DNA of 64,000 bases from assembly GCF_041080675.1 (NCBI RefSeq), contig NZ_CP163520.1, forward strand, positions 4,092,001 to 4,156,000, given 5' to 3'. This DNA comes from Streptomyces sp. cg36. GTDB taxonomy: Bacteria; Actinomycetota; Actinomycetes; Streptomycetales; Streptomycetaceae. Positions within the stretch are counted from its first letter, which is position 1. Every line of letters begins with the position of its first letter. Of the stretch, positions 42,690-51,789 are shown in pieces. The translations under genes and the position numbers were made by a program. The notes below the pieces were generated by a model. It was not told where the DNA came from. It ran no database searches and saw nothing but the letters and a program-made list of their open reading frames with translations.

Positions 42690-43778
42690 GTGTTTCACGT
42701 GAAACTGCCCGGCCATGACGCCATCGCCCGCCAGGCCGGCGAGAATCTGGTCACCCGTCGTGTGAAGCTGCCGCGCCATGTGGTCGACCGGCCGTTGCTG
42801 CAGGTCGGCAAGCGGCTGCTGATGGCGCTCGCCGTGCTGATACTGACCACGTTCATCGTGTGGATCGACCGGAGCGGCTACCACGACAACGCCGATGGCA
42901 CGCTGGACTTCCTCGATGCCGCCTACTACGCCACCGTCACGCTGTCGACGACCGGCTACGGCGACATCGTTCCGTACAGCGACAGTGCCCGGCTCACCAA
43001 CATCCTGCTGGTGACGCCGTTGCGCGTGCTCTTTCTGATCATCCTGGTCGGTACGACTCTTGAGGTCCTCACGGAACGGACCCGGGAGGAGTGGCGGCTC
43101 AACCGCTGGAAGGCGAACTTGCGAGACCACACTGTTGTCGTCGGCTTCGGGACGAAGGGGCGTTCGGCGATCCAGACGCTGTGCGCGACCGGGCTGAAGA
43201 AGGAGCAGGTCGTGGTCGTCGACCCGAGCGCGAAGGTGATCGAGACCGCCAACGCGGAAGGGTTCGTCGGGGTCATCGGGGACGCCACGCGCAGCGACGT
43301 GCTGTTGCGGGCGGAGCTCCAGAAGGCCCGGCAGGTCGTCATCGCCACCCAGCGCGACGACACCGCGGTACTGGTCACGCTGACGGCGCGCCAGCTCAAC
43401 CGCGGGGCGAAGATCGTTGCGGCGGTGCGGGAGGAGGAGAACGCGCCGCTGCTGCGGCAGTCCGGGGCGGACGCCGTCATCACCAGCGCCAGCGCCGCCG
43501 GGCGTCTGCTCGGGCTCTCCGTGCTCAGCCCCAGCGCCGGAACGGTGATGGAGGACCTGATCCAGCAGGGCAGTGGGCTCGACCTCGTCGAACGGCCGGT
43601 GAAGAAGAGCGAGGTGGGCAAGGGGGTCCGGGAGACCGAGGACCTCATCGTCAGCGTGCTGCGCGGGCACCGGCTGCTCGCGTACGACGACGCGCAGGCC
43701 AGCCCGCTCCAGCTGACGGACCGGCTGATCACGATCGTACGGGTGAGCGGGGCGCCCGGGGAGGCGGCCACGCCCTAG
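42690..43778 (+). CDS. Two-TM potassium channel with RCK (TrkA-N) domain
   Basis: About 362 residues. TM1 (42-59), a pore loop with selectivity filter TTGYGD (87-92) and TM2 (103-122) form a KcsA/MthK-like channel. A cytoplasmic RCK/TrkA-N Rossmann domain follows (HTVVVGFGTKGRS, then VVVDPSAKVIETANAEGF), where NAD or nucleotides may gate the pore, and a TrkA-C-like end. The start is GTG 42690 or GTG 42699; both fall inside a parS site and neither has a good SD, so the 5' end is uncertain. Its expression may be affected by ParB occupancy. Confidence 0.9.
   Translation: MFHVKLPGHDAIARQAGENLVTRRVKLPRHVVDRPLLQVGKRLLMALAVLILTTFIVWIDRSGYHDNADGTLDFLDAAYYATVTLSTTGYGDIVPYSDSARLTNILLVTPLRVLFLIILVGTTLEVLTERTREEWRLNRWKANLRDHTVVVGFGTKGRSAIQTLCATGLKKEQVVVVDPSAKVIETANAEGFVGVIGDATRSDVLLRAELQKARQVVIATQRDDTAVLVTLTARQLNRGAKIVAAVREEENAPLLRQSGADAVITSASAAGRLLGLSVLSPSAGTVMEDLIQQGSGLDLVERPVKKSEVGKGVRETEDLIVSVLRGHRLLAYDDAQASPLQLTDRLITIVRVSGAPGEAATP
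42691..42706. other. parS site forming the first codons of the channel gene
   Basis: TGTTTCACGTGAAACT, one mismatch at the last base, only 52 bases after the preceding site. It overlaps both candidate GTG starts (42690, 42699) of the channel gene. Confidence 0.85.
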
Positions 43779-43805
43779 GGGCGGTCGCGGAGTAGCGTCG
43801 GCCGC

Positions 43806-44783
43806 ATGCATGCGATCACGATTCCTGAGCCGGGTGGTCCCGAAGCGCTGGTGTGGGCCGAGGTGCCCGATGCGGTGGCGGGCGAGGGCGAGGTCCTCGT
43901 CGAGGTGACGGCTTCGGCCGTCAACCGTGCGGATGTGCTGCAGCGGCAGGGGCACTACGCGCCGCCGCCGGGGGCGTCGCCGTATCCGGGGCTCGAATGC
44001 TCCGGGCGGATCGTCGCGCTGGGGCCCGGGGTGTCCGGGTGGTCCGTGGGCGACGAGGTGTGCGCGCTGCTGAGCGGTGGCGGGTACGCGGAGAAGGTGG
44101 CCGTGCCGGCCGGGCAGCTGCTGCCGGTGCCGGAGGGGGTGGAGCTCACCGTGGCCGCCGCGCTGCCGGAGGCCGTGGCCACCGTGTGGTCGAACGTGTT
44201 CATGGTTTCTCATCTGCGGCCCGGCGAGACGCTGTTGGTGCACGGGGGTGCGAGCGGGATCGGGACCATGGCGATCCAGCTGGCCAAGGCCGTGGGGGCG
44301 AAGGTCGCCGTCACGGCGGGCGGGCCCGAGAAGCTCGCGCGGTGCGCGGAGCTCGGGGCGGACGTGCTGATCGACTACCGCGAGCAGGACTTCGTGGAGG
44401 AGGTCCGTGCGGCCACGGGCGGGGCCGGGGCGGATGTCGTGCTCGACATCATCGGGGCGAAGTATCTCGACCGGAACGTGCGGGCGTTGGCGGTCAACGG
44501 GCGGCTGGCCGTCATCGGGATGCAGGGCGGGGTCAAGGGCGAGCTCAACCTCGGGGCGCTGATGGCCAAGCGGGCGGCCGTGACGGCGACGACCCTGCGG
44601 GGGCGGCCCGCGGCCGAGAAGGCGGCGATCGTGGCGGCCGTTCGGGAGCATGTGTGGCCGCTGGTGGGGGACGGGCGGGTTCGGGCCGTTGTGGACCGGG
44701 AAGTGGCGCTGCGGGATGCGGCGGAGGGGCATCGGGTGTTGGAGGGGGGTGGGCATGTGGGGAAGGTGCTGCTGGTGCGGTGA
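43806..44783 (+). CDS. NAD(P)H quinone oxidoreductase (zeta-crystallin type)
   Basis: A 325-residue medium-chain reductase without zinc ligands. The GroES-like N-terminal half (SAVNRADVLQRQGHY, PYPGLECSGRIVALG) is followed by the Rossmann half with HGGASGIGTMAIQLAKA for NADPH binding and GADVLIDYREQDFVEEV. This is the standard size and motif set of Qor/TP53I3-type quinone oxidoreductases. It begins 28 bases after the channel gene on the same strand. The physiological electron acceptor is unknown. Confidence 0.88.
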   Translation: MHAITIPEPGGPEALVWAEVPDAVAGEGEVLVEVTASAVNRADVLQRQGHYAPPPGASPYPGLECSGRIVALGPGVSGWSVGDEVCALLSGGGYAEKVAVPAGQLLPVPEGVELTVAAALPEAVATVWSNVFMVSHLRPGETLLVHGGASGIGTMAIQLAKAVGAKVAVTAGGPEKLARCAELGADVLIDYREQDFVEEVRAATGGAGADVVLDIIGAKYLDRNVRALAVNGRLAVIGMQGGVKGELNLGALMAKRAAVTATTLRGRPAAEKAAIVAAVREHVWPLVGDGRVRAVVDREVALRDAAEGHRVLEGGGHVGKVLLVR

Positions 44784-44820
44784 CCGGGAGATTTCCCCAC
44801 CCCGCCCGTTTCCTTAAGCC

Positions 44821-45420
44821 CTCGGCGGGCGGCCCGGTGGGTGGTTGAGGGGGAGGAGGAGGTCTCCCGGGGGCTGCGCCCCCGGACCCCGGCGGGGGCT
44901 TCGCCCCCTGCACCCCGCTGGCCTGCGGCCCTGCATCCCGTTGGGTTCACCAGGTCGGCGCCCCGGCGGGGCCGAGGGGGCGGGTGGCCCGGTGGGTGGT
45001 TGAGGGAGAGGAAGGGGTTTCCTGGGGGCTGCGCCCCCGGGCCCCGGCGGGGCTGCGCCCCCGGACCCCCTGGCGGGGCTTCGCCCCTGCACCCCGGCGG
45101 GGCTTCGCCCCTGCACCCCACTGGGGTGGTGGGGGCGGCGATTCGAGTGCGGGATGCGTTCGCCGCGCCCTTCGCGGGGCTGCGCCCCCGGACCCCGGCG
45201 GGGCTGCGCCCCCGGACCCCGGCGGGGCTGCGCCCCCGGGCCCCGGCGGGGCTGCGCCCCCGGACCCCCTGGCGGGGCTGCGCCCCCGGACCCCCTGGCG
45301 GGGCTTCGCCCCTGCACCCCGCTGGGGTGGTGGGGTCGGCGACTTCGGGTGCGGGATGCGTTCGCCGTGGCCTTCGCGGGGCTTCGCCCCTGCACCCCGG
45401 CGGGGGCCCCGCTTGCCTGC
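44821..45420. repeat. Array of GC-rich palindromic repeats (block A)
   Basis: About 600 bases between the convergent quinone reductase and bpa genes, made of many copies of a roughly 24-base unit of the type GGGGCTGCGCCCCCGGACCC, with GGGGCTTCGCCCC variants. Each unit is self-complementary, so hairpins are expected. Larger pieces are duplicated at about 160-200-base spacing (for example GCGGGATGCGTTCGCCG at about 45148 and 45350). Open frames here are compositional artefacts. The same unit recurs at 51.8-52.3 kb. Confidence 0.85.
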
Positions 45421-45496
45421 GGCTCCCCTGTTGCTCAGGGCGCGCCCCGCAGCACTGTGCCCCGGGGAGTTCCCGGGGCACTTGGTGGATCGTTTT

Positions 45497-46033
45497 CTAC
45501 AGGTACGGGCCCGAGCGGACTCCGGGGCCGTCTTCCTCGTCGTGGGAGGCGCCGGGAGGGAGTGCCCTGCGCATTTGTTCCAGTTGGGCCCTGGCTGCCA
45601 TCTGCTGGGCGAACAGGGCTGTCTGGATGCCGTGGAAGAGGCCCTCCAGCCAGCCCACCAACTGGGCCTGGGCGATTCGCAGTTCCGCCTCGGAGGGGAT
45701 CGCCTCGTCCGTGAAGGGGAGGGAGAGACGCTCCAGTTCCTCGACGAGCTCGGGGGCCAGGCCGTCCTCCAGCTCCTTGACCGACGAAGCGTGGATGTCC
45801 TTCAGGCGGACGCGGCTGGCCTCGTCCAGAGGAGCCGCGCGTACTTCTTCCAGTAGCTGCTTGATCATGCTGCCGATGCGCATGACCTTGGCGGGCTGTT
45901 CGACCATCTCCGTCACCGGGACCTCGCGCGACTCGTCGTCACCGCCGCCGATGGCCATGCCGTCCTGGCCTACGACCAGGATGTGGGGGCTGTCGGGCGA
46001 CTGTTCGTTCCTCGGCATCTCCATGCCGTCCAT
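45497..46033 (-). CDS. bpa: Bacterial proteasome activator Bpa/PafE
   Basis: About 178 residues from ATG 46033 (a second ATG lies three codons on). Bpa rings cap the actinobacterial 20S proteasome and open its gate without ATP. The four-helix-bundle segments VMRIGSMIKQLLEEVRAAPL, KELEDGLAPELVEELERLSL and AQLVGWLEGLFHGIQTALFA are conserved. The C-terminus GPYL corresponds to the gate-opening GQYL of the mycobacterial protein. It stands alone, leftward, converging with the quinone reductase gene across a repeat array. Confidence 0.9.
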   Translation of the reverse strand: MDGMEMPRNEQSPDSPHILVVGQDGMAIGGGDDESREVPVTEMVEQPAKVMRIGSMIKQLLEEVRAAPLDEASRVRLKDIHASSVKELEDGLAPELVEELERLSLPFTDEAIPSEAELRIAQAQLVGWLEGLFHGIQTALFAQQMAARAQLEQMRRALPPGASHDEEDGPGVRSGPYL

Positions 46034-46124
46034 TCTCTCGCACACGTGCCTCACATCACGTTGTGCCCCCGGGGAGACGTGATCCACCCCCTTTGCGGCG
46101 AGTGCCGAAGACCGGTTCGGGCGG

Positions 46125-46526
46125 TCAGGAGCGGCGCAGACGCAGGGCCAGGAAGGCCAGGCCCAGACCGGTCAGGGTCAGGCCCGCGCCCATCGACAGG
46201 ACGTGGACGCGCAGCTCGTCCGATGGGGTGGAGAGATGCGCGGGGGAGTTCCCGACGGCCGCCGCCGGGACCGGGCTGGGCGAGGCGGGCGGGGGCGGGG
46301 AGGAGAAGGCGTCCGCGATGGGCCGCGCCGACTCGTCCGGTACGTAGGGGAGGGTGTCCGGGGGGCGGCCCGGGCGGGCGCGGCCCTCTCCGGCCGGGAC
46401 GCCCGCGTACCGCTGGTCCAGCGACGGGGTGGGCGGCGGCGTCTCGTCGGCGTACCCGGGCGGGGCCAGGGCCAGCAGGCCCGCGAGCGCGGTGGCCGCG
46501 CCGAGTGTCCGGAGCCCTGAACCCAT
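46125..46526 (-). CDS. Small exported membrane-anchored protein, unknown
   Basis: A 133-residue protein. A signal peptide (GLRTLGAATALAGLLALA, probable cut near YADE) is followed by a Pro/Ser-rich exterior stretch of about 80 residues and a single C-terminal membrane helix (LSMGAGLTLTGLGLAFLALRL) ending in basic residues. No catalytic motif or sortase signal is seen. It lies between bpa and the PASTA kinase on the same strand. Confidence 0.65.
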   Translation of the reverse strand: MGSGLRTLGAATALAGLLALAPPGYADETPPPTPSLDQRYAGVPAGEGRARPGRPPDTLPYVPDESARPIADAFSSPPPPASPSPVPAAAVGNSPAHLSTPSDELRVHVLSMGAGLTLTGLGLAFLALRLRRS

Positions 46527-46598
46527 GCCGCCAGCGTCACACGCGGCATGGGGGCGGGCATCTCGGACGGGTCATGCGGGGGATCGTCCCCGCGACGG

Positions 46599-48206
46599 CT
46601 ACTGCTGGGGCGGGTTGCCCGAGGACAGCGTCAGGGTGAACTGGGCTTCCTTCGGGTCCACGTCGACGCCCGCCGCCGGGAACTGGGTCACCACCGTGTC
46701 CTGGCCCCACTGGCCGTTGTCCACGGTCTCCGTGTTGAGCTTCCAGCCCGCGGCCTGGATGCACGACTTCACCGAGAGGATGTCCTTGTAGGTGAAGTCG
46801 GGCGCCTGGACCTTGGAGGGGTCGAGGGCGGACTTCGACGGGCTGGTGCACTTGGTGGTGTCCAGCGTGCGCCCGCGCTCGGGGTCCTTGTGGCCCGCGA
46901 CGGCCGAGCCCGTGGGCTTGTCGCTGCCCCCCGCACCGTCGTCCTTGTTGAGCGTCAGCGCCGTGATCAGACCGCCGACCGCGAGGAGCGCCACCACGAC
47001 CGCACCCACGATCACCGGGGTGTTCCGCTTCGAGCCGTTCGAGGAGGAGCCGCCTGTGGCCACCGGGGCGGGGGAGATCGTGTACGGCGGCGGGGTGTGC
47101 TGCGCCGGCATCGGGGCCTGCTGCTGCGGATACCCGTACGAGGGCTGCGGCGTCGGGGTCGGCGCCGGGGTCGGCGGGCCGTAGGGGCTGGCCTGGTACG
47201 GGGTCTGGACGCTGCCCTGGTAGCCCTGCTGGGCCGAGGGGTCCAGCGGCGGGAAGACCGTCGAGCCGACGCCCTGCCCGCTGGCGGCCGGCGCGCCACC
47301 GGTGATCACCGGTGCGGCGCCGGTCTGGCCGGCGGCGGAGATGCGGGCGATCTCGTCGCGCATCGCGGCGGCGCTGGGGAAGCGCTCGTTCGGGTTCTTC
47401 TTCAGCGCGCGGGCCACCAGCGCGTCGACGGCCGGCGGGATGGACCGGTTGATCGAGGAGGGCGCGACCGGCTCCTCCTGGACGTGGGCGTAGGCGATGG
47501 CCAGCGGGGAGTCCGCGTCGAACGGGATGCGGCCGGTGATCAGCTGGAAGAGCATGATGCCGACCGAGTACAGGTCGGAGCGGGCGTCGACGCCTCGGCC
47601 CAGGGCCTGCTCGGGCGACAGGTACTGGGGGGTGCCGACGACCATGCCGGTCTGGGTCATCGAGGTGACGCCGGACTGCATGGCGCGCGCGATGCCGAAG
47701 TCCATGACCTTGACCATGCCGCGCTTGGTCACCATCACGTTGCCGGGCTTGATGTCGCGGTGGACCAGGCCCATCTCGTGGCTGACCTCAAGGGCCGCCA
47801 GCACGTCGGCGGTCATCTTCAGCGCCTTGTCGGCGGGCATCGCGCCGTACTGCTGGATGTCGCCGTGCAGCACCGAGCCGAGCGGCTGGCCCTCCACGTA
47901 CTCCATGACGATGTACGGCATGGTCGCGCCGCCCAGCTCGTCCTCACCGGTGTCGAAGACCGACACGATGTTGGTGTGCTGGAGCTTGGCGACGGCCTGC
48001 GCCTCGCGGCGGAAGCGCTCGCGGAACGACGCTTCCCGGCCGAGTTCGGTGTGCAGGGTCTTGATCGCGACCTGGCGGTCCAGCGCGGCGTCGTAGGCCA
48101 GGTAGACCGAGGCCATGCCGCCCTCGCCGAGGAGGTCGCGCAGCTGGTAGCGCCCGCCCGCGATGGAGCCGCCCGCATAGCGGCCCTGTGCGCCGTCCTG
48201 GCTCAT
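46599..48206 (-). CDS. Ser/Thr protein kinase with PASTA-like exterior domain
   Basis: A 535-residue membrane kinase from ATG 48206 (SD AAGGGGG). The Hanks-type kinase domain (about 15-275) has LGEGGMASVYLA, catalytic HRDIKPGN, DFGIAR and GTPQYLSPEQ. A Pro/Gln/Tyr-rich juxtamembrane region precedes one membrane helix (VIVGAVVVALLAVGGLITAL). Outside lies one PASTA-like domain (VKSCIQAAGWKLNTET, VVTQFPAAGVDVDP), expected to bind peptidoglycan fragments. One PASTA unit is fewer than the usual four of PknB. It diverges from a second kinase 300 bases away, suggesting cell-wall or growth signalling. Confidence 0.9.
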   Translation of the reverse strand: MSQDGAQGRYAGGSIAGGRYQLRDLLGEGGMASVYLAYDAALDRQVAIKTLHTELGREASFRERFRREAQAVAKLQHTNIVSVFDTGEDELGGATMPYIVMEYVEGQPLGSVLHGDIQQYGAMPADKALKMTADVLAALEVSHEMGLVHRDIKPGNVMVTKRGMVKVMDFGIARAMQSGVTSMTQTGMVVGTPQYLSPEQALGRGVDARSDLYSVGIMLFQLITGRIPFDADSPLAIAYAHVQEEPVAPSSINRSIPPAVDALVARALKKNPNERFPSAAAMRDEIARISAAGQTGAAPVITGGAPAASGQGVGSTVFPPLDPSAQQGYQGSVQTPYQASPYGPPTPAPTPTPQPSYGYPQQQAPMPAQHTPPPYTISPAPVATGGSSSNGSKRNTPVIVGAVVVALLAVGGLITALTLNKDDGAGGSDKPTGSAVAGHKDPERGRTLDTTKCTSPSKSALDPSKVQAPDFTYKDILSVKSCIQAAGWKLNTETVDNGQWGQDTVVTQFPAAGVDVDPKEAQFTLTLSSGNPPQQ

Positions 48207-48506
48207 GACTGTGCATCCCCCTTGGCCGCGGTGGCCAGCGATGATCCTGCGAATTTTTCGAGCCAAGTCTGCCCGAGGGGTACGACACGTCAAGCCGGGT
48301 GCCCGTTCCGTGACCGTACGCGCAAGAAGCGTCTCGTAAGCGTTACAGGAATCTCATGGAATTTGCATCGGTACACGCGGAACCGATTGGATGGCCGGTC
48401 CATCCCGGACCGGTGCCCTGTACGAACGCTGTAGCGTGCACTACTGCACAACCGTAAGACCGTAAGGAACCACCGCTGACGCGGCCAGACACGACGGCGA
48501 GGACTG
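48207..48506. other. Divergent promoter region of two kinase genes
   Basis: Three hundred bases between the kinase starts. It is relatively AT-richer around 48310-48380. No recognisable operator or hairpin stands out; both promoters are presumed here. Confidence 0.5.
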
Positions 48507-50255
48507 ATGGCACCCGAACCCGAGGGAAACGGCGCCGGGATGCCCGATGCGCAGGACCACGAGTCGTGGGTCGGCGGACTCGTCGGTGACGGCCGCTACC
48601 GGCTGACGCACCGGCTCGGCCGGGGCGGCATGGCGGAGGTCTTCGCGGCGGAGGACGTGCGTCTGGGCCGTACGGTCGCGGTGAAGCTGCTCCGCGCCGA
48701 TCTCGCCGAGGACCCCGTCTCCAAGGCCCGTTTCACGCGCGAGGCGCAGTCGGTGGCCGGGCTCAACCACCACGCGGTGGTGGCGGTGTACGACTCGGGC
48801 GAGGACGTGGTGGGCGGCCGGACCGTCCCCTACATCGTGATGGAGCTGGTCGAGGGCCGCACCATCCGCGATCTGCTGGTGCAGGCCGAGGCGCCGCCGC
48901 CGGAGCAGGCGCTGATCATCGTCTCGGGCGTCCTCGAAGCGCTGGCGTACTCGCACCAGCACGGCATCGTGCACCGGGACATCAAGCCCGCCAACGTGAT
49001 CATCACGCACACCGGTGCCGTGAAGGTGATGGACTTCGGCATCGCGCGCGCCCTGCACGGCGCGCAGTCGACGATGACGCAGACCGGCATGGTCATGGGC
49101 ACGCCGCAGTACCTGTCGCCCGAGCAGGCGCTGGGCAAGGCCGTCGACCACCGGTCCGACCTGTACGCGACGGGCTGCCTGCTGTACGAACTGCTGGCGC
49201 TGCGACCGCCCTTCACCGGTGAGACACCGTTGTCAGTGGTGTACCAGCACGTGCAGGACACCGCGATCCCGCCGTCGCAGGTCTCCGATGTGGCGCCGCC
49301 GGAACTCGACGGTCTCGTCATGCGTTCTCTGGCCAAGGACCCGGACGACCGTTTCCAGTCGGCCGAGGAGATGCGCGGCCTGGTCCAGTACGGACTGCAG
49401 ATGCTCCAGGCGCAGGGCGGCCACACCGGCACCTGGAACACCGGCCCGGTCGAGCTCATGCACGAGGGCGCCCACACCCCGGCGATGGGCATGACCGCGC
49501 CGACCACCGCCATGGGCCACCCCGCGCACGGGGAGACCTCGCAGTTCCGCGGCCCGATCCTGCCGCCGATGAACCCGGACGACGGCGGGTACGACGGGGG
49601 TTACGGCTCGGGCGGCTACAACACCGGCGGCTACAACGGCAACGGTCGCCGGGCCGGCGGCGGCCGGGGCAAGGTCGTGCTGTTCGTGGTCCTCGCGATC
49701 GTCGCGATCGCCGCGGGCGTGGCCTTCGCGATCAACGCGGCCAACAAGAAGGACAGTGGCGGGACGCCGAAGAAGCCGGAGGTCTCCACCAGTCCGTCGC
49801 AGTCGCCGTCGGAGCTCTCTCCGTCGCCGGACGACCAGAGCACGCGCGGTCAGGAGCAGCCCTCGACGACGGGCGGCAACCAGGAGCCGTCGCGCAGGCC
49901 GTCCCGCAAGCCGCACAAGTCGACGTCGCCGTCGCCCGGCACCAACCAGGGCACCACGACCGGGGCGACCACCGGCGGGACGACGTCGGGCACCGACCAG
50001 GGCACGACGTCGGGGACGGACCAGGGCACCACGTCGGGCACCGACCAGGGCACGACGTCCGGGACGACCTCGGGGACGGACCAGGGCACCACGTCCGGGT
50101 CCGACCAGGGCACGACGACGGGCACCAGCACCGGGACGACCCAGGGCACCAGCACGGGCACGACGGCCGGGACGAGCGCGGGCGCGAACCAGGGCACCAG
50201 CGCGGGTGCGAACGCGGGTCAGAGCGCCGGCGGCAGCACGCCCAAGACGCCCTGA
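48507..50255 (+). CDS. Ser/Thr protein kinase with Thr/Gly-repeat exterior tail
   Basis: A 582-residue membrane kinase. The kinase domain (about 30-290) has LGRGGMAEVFAAEDVRLG, HRDIKPANV, DFGIAR and GTPQYLSPEQ. A Gly/Tyr/Asn-rich juxtamembrane stretch precedes a single helix (VVLFVVLAIVAIAAGVAFAI). Instead of PASTA domains the exterior (about 415-582) is a low-complexity tail, first Ser/Pro-rich, then repeated units such as TSGTDQGT. Such tails may span the cell wall. It pairs divergently with the PASTA-type kinase. Confidence 0.9.
   Translation: MAPEPEGNGAGMPDAQDHESWVGGLVGDGRYRLTHRLGRGGMAEVFAAEDVRLGRTVAVKLLRADLAEDPVSKARFTREAQSVAGLNHHAVVAVYDSGEDVVGGRTVPYIVMELVEGRTIRDLLVQAEAPPPEQALIIVSGVLEALAYSHQHGIVHRDIKPANVIITHTGAVKVMDFGIARALHGAQSTMTQTGMVMGTPQYLSPEQALGKAVDHRSDLYATGCLLYELLALRPPFTGETPLSVVYQHVQDTAIPPSQVSDVAPPELDGLVMRSLAKDPDDRFQSAEEMRGLVQYGLQMLQAQGGHTGTWNTGPVELMHEGAHTPAMGMTAPTTAMGHPAHGETSQFRGPILPPMNPDDGGYDGGYGSGGYNTGGYNGNGRRAGGGRGKVVLFVVLAIVAIAAGVAFAINAANKKDSGGTPKKPEVSTSPSQSPSELSPSPDDQSTRGQEQPSTTGGNQEPSRRPSRKPHKSTSPSPGTNQGTTTGATTGGTTSGTDQGTTSGTDQGTTSGTDQGTTSGTTSGTDQGTTSGSDQGTTTGTSTGTTQGTSTGTTAGTSAGANQGTSAGANAGQSAGGSTPKTP
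49944..50240 (+). repeat. Tandem codon repeats in kinase tail
   Basis: In-frame units of about 24-27 bases (GGCACCGACCAGGGCACGAC type) encode the TSGTDQGT motif several times, grading into GTTAGTSAGAN variants. The copy number is likely to vary between strains. Confidence 0.7.
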
Positions 50256-50274
50256 CGCGGCGGGCGTTCGCCGC

Positions 50275-51276
50275 TCAGCCCGCGAACGCCTCGCACACCG
50301 CCTCGTACTCCTGGGTCCACCAGACCGCCAGGGCCGACGCCGCAGGGAACTGCGGGTCGGCCCTTCGGTCGTTGAGCTGGTAGCGCCAGCGCAGTATCCA
50401 GAAGTCGTTGAGCCGCTCCCACCACACGCGGTGGACGGCGGCGGCGAGCTCCGCCTGGTCCGCGCCGGTGGCGCCCCGGTACGCGCGCGCGTACGCGCGG
50501 ACCTTGGCCAGGTCCAGTTCGCCGGCCGGGCGTACGAAGAAGATCACGGCGGCGCGGACCGCCTCCTCCGCGCGGGGCTGGACGCCCAGGCGGTCCCAGT
50601 CGACGATCGCGGCGGGCTCCTTGCCGCGGTAGAGCAGGTTGAGGGGGTGGAAGTCGCCGTGCACCCAGCCGCCCGCGCGCTGGGCGGGGGGACGGCGGTG
50701 GGTGTGCTGTTCCAGCAGGTGGCGGCGTTCGCGCAGTCGGTGCTCGGCGAGTTCGTCGAAGGAGTCGCGGGGGCGGCAGCGGCGGGCGCGGTCGAGGAGG
50801 TCGTCGATGAGGACGAAGGTGTCGGCGGGGTCGGCGCTGATGTGGTCGGCGGCCGGGCCGTGGCCCCGCATCACCTCCTCCAGGCAGGTGTGGACCAGGC
50901 CGAGGAGCGCGCCGAGGCGGCCGGAGCCGGCCGGGCCGAGCTGGGCGCCGTCGCGGTGGCGGCCGTGGACCCAGGGGTGCAGGGCGTAGCAGCGTCCGCC
51001 GAGGACGGTGACGGTGTCGCCGTCGCAGTCCGGTACGGGGGGTGCGACCGGGACGCCGAGCGCCTGCAGGCGGCGGGTGGCGTCGTGCTGGCGGGCGATG
51101 GCCTCGTGGTCGCCGTCGAGGTGGTGCTTGAGGAAGAACTCACCGCGGGTGGTGGAGAGGCGGTAGCCGCGGTTGAGGAGGCCCTGGGCGACGGGTTCGC
51201 AGGTGAGAGGTTCGCCCAGTGAGGCGTATCGGCGCAGCAGGTCCCTCACGGGCGGGGTTGCATATGAGCGCGGCAC
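50275..51276 (-). CDS. Aminoglycoside phosphotransferase-fold kinase
   Basis: A 333-residue protein of the APH/choline kinase superfamily. The N-lobe has QGLLNRGYRLSTTRGEFFLK with the ATP-binding lysine. The catalytic loop is HGDFHPLNLLY and the metal-binding motif is AAIVDWDRLGV. CotS-like proteins share this arrangement. The substrate is unknown; drug resistance should not be assumed. It converges with the Thr/Gly-tailed kinase and precedes no obvious partner. Confidence 0.8.
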   Translation of the reverse strand: MPRSYATPPVRDLLRRYASLGEPLTCEPVAQGLLNRGYRLSTTRGEFFLKHHLDGDHEAIARQHDATRRLQALGVPVAPPVPDCDGDTVTVLGGRCYALHPWVHGRHRDGAQLGPAGSGRLGALLGLVHTCLEEVMRGHGPAADHISADPADTFVLIDDLLDRARRCRPRDSFDELAEHRLRERRHLLEQHTHRRPPAQRAGGWVHGDFHPLNLLYRGKEPAAIVDWDRLGVQPRAEEAVRAAVIFFVRPAGELDLAKVRAYARAYRGATGADQAELAAAVHRVWWERLNDFWILRWRYQLNDRRADPQFPAASALAVWWTQEYEAVCEAFAG

Positions 51277-51291
51277 GCGCCAGATGTTAGA

Positions 51292-51708
51292 TCACGCGGC
51301 GTGGCGCAGGTGTGGCTCTGCGGAATACTCCAACGCATGGACGGTCACGAACTGGGGTTCTATTTCCAGATAGACCGGGTCGAAGGGGGCGCCGTCCACA
51401 TGGTGGGGCGCCGGGCCGAAGAGGGCCAGCTCCGCCGGGGTGGGGGTGACGGGGTGGGCGGTGCCGGTGAACTGGACCGACCACAGGTCCGTCGCGGCGC
51501 CGTCGCCGAGGTTGTCCGCGCCGTACGCGACGACGCTGCCCAGGCACGCCTCGTGGTAGCCGAGGCCGCGGTGCAGGCGCAGCAGGACGCGGCCGTCGGC
51601 CACGATGTGGCGGGCGGGGGCCAGGAAGGGGAGGGCGCGCATGCTGGTGGCGATGCGGCCGTACGGGACGCGGCGCAGCAGCTCTATGGCGTGGGGGGCC
51701 TCGGGCAT
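51292..51708 (-). CDS. Pyridoxamine 5'-phosphate oxidase-family (PPOX) protein
   Basis: About 138 residues from ATG 51708. The short split-barrel fold is suggested by LLRRVPYGRIATSMRALPFLAPARHIVADGRVLLRLHRGLG, broken by turns, and by LWSVQFTGTAHPVTPTPAEL. This is typical of small FMN- or F420-binding PPOX proteins of actinobacteria. The cofactor cannot be decided. It lies just upstream (in transcription) of the phosphotransferase gene on the same strand, 15 bases apart. Confidence 0.75.
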   Translation of the reverse strand: MPEAPHAIELLRRVPYGRIATSMRALPFLAPARHIVADGRVLLRLHRGLGYHEACLGSVVAYGADNLGDGAATDLWSVQFTGTAHPVTPTPAELALFGPAPHHVDGAPFDPVYLEIEPQFVTVHALEYSAEPHLRHAA

Positions 51709-51789
51709 GTGTCCACTGTGGGGTGGGCGGGGGGTGGGGGGACAGTGCCGGCGGGCCCGCTGGGCGGGGGCCATAGGTCCTGATTCGCC

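Noticed and set aside
44841..46082. Several open frames of 190-413 residues inside repeat block A
   Set aside because: They translate the GGGGCTGCGCCCCC repeat (GLRPRTPAG-type peptides) and have no start signals; their frames follow repeat length, not coding selection.
50275..51276. Aminoglycoside resistance gene
   Set aside because: The APH fold is clear, but the superfamily is broad and nothing in the sequence indicates antibiotic substrates.
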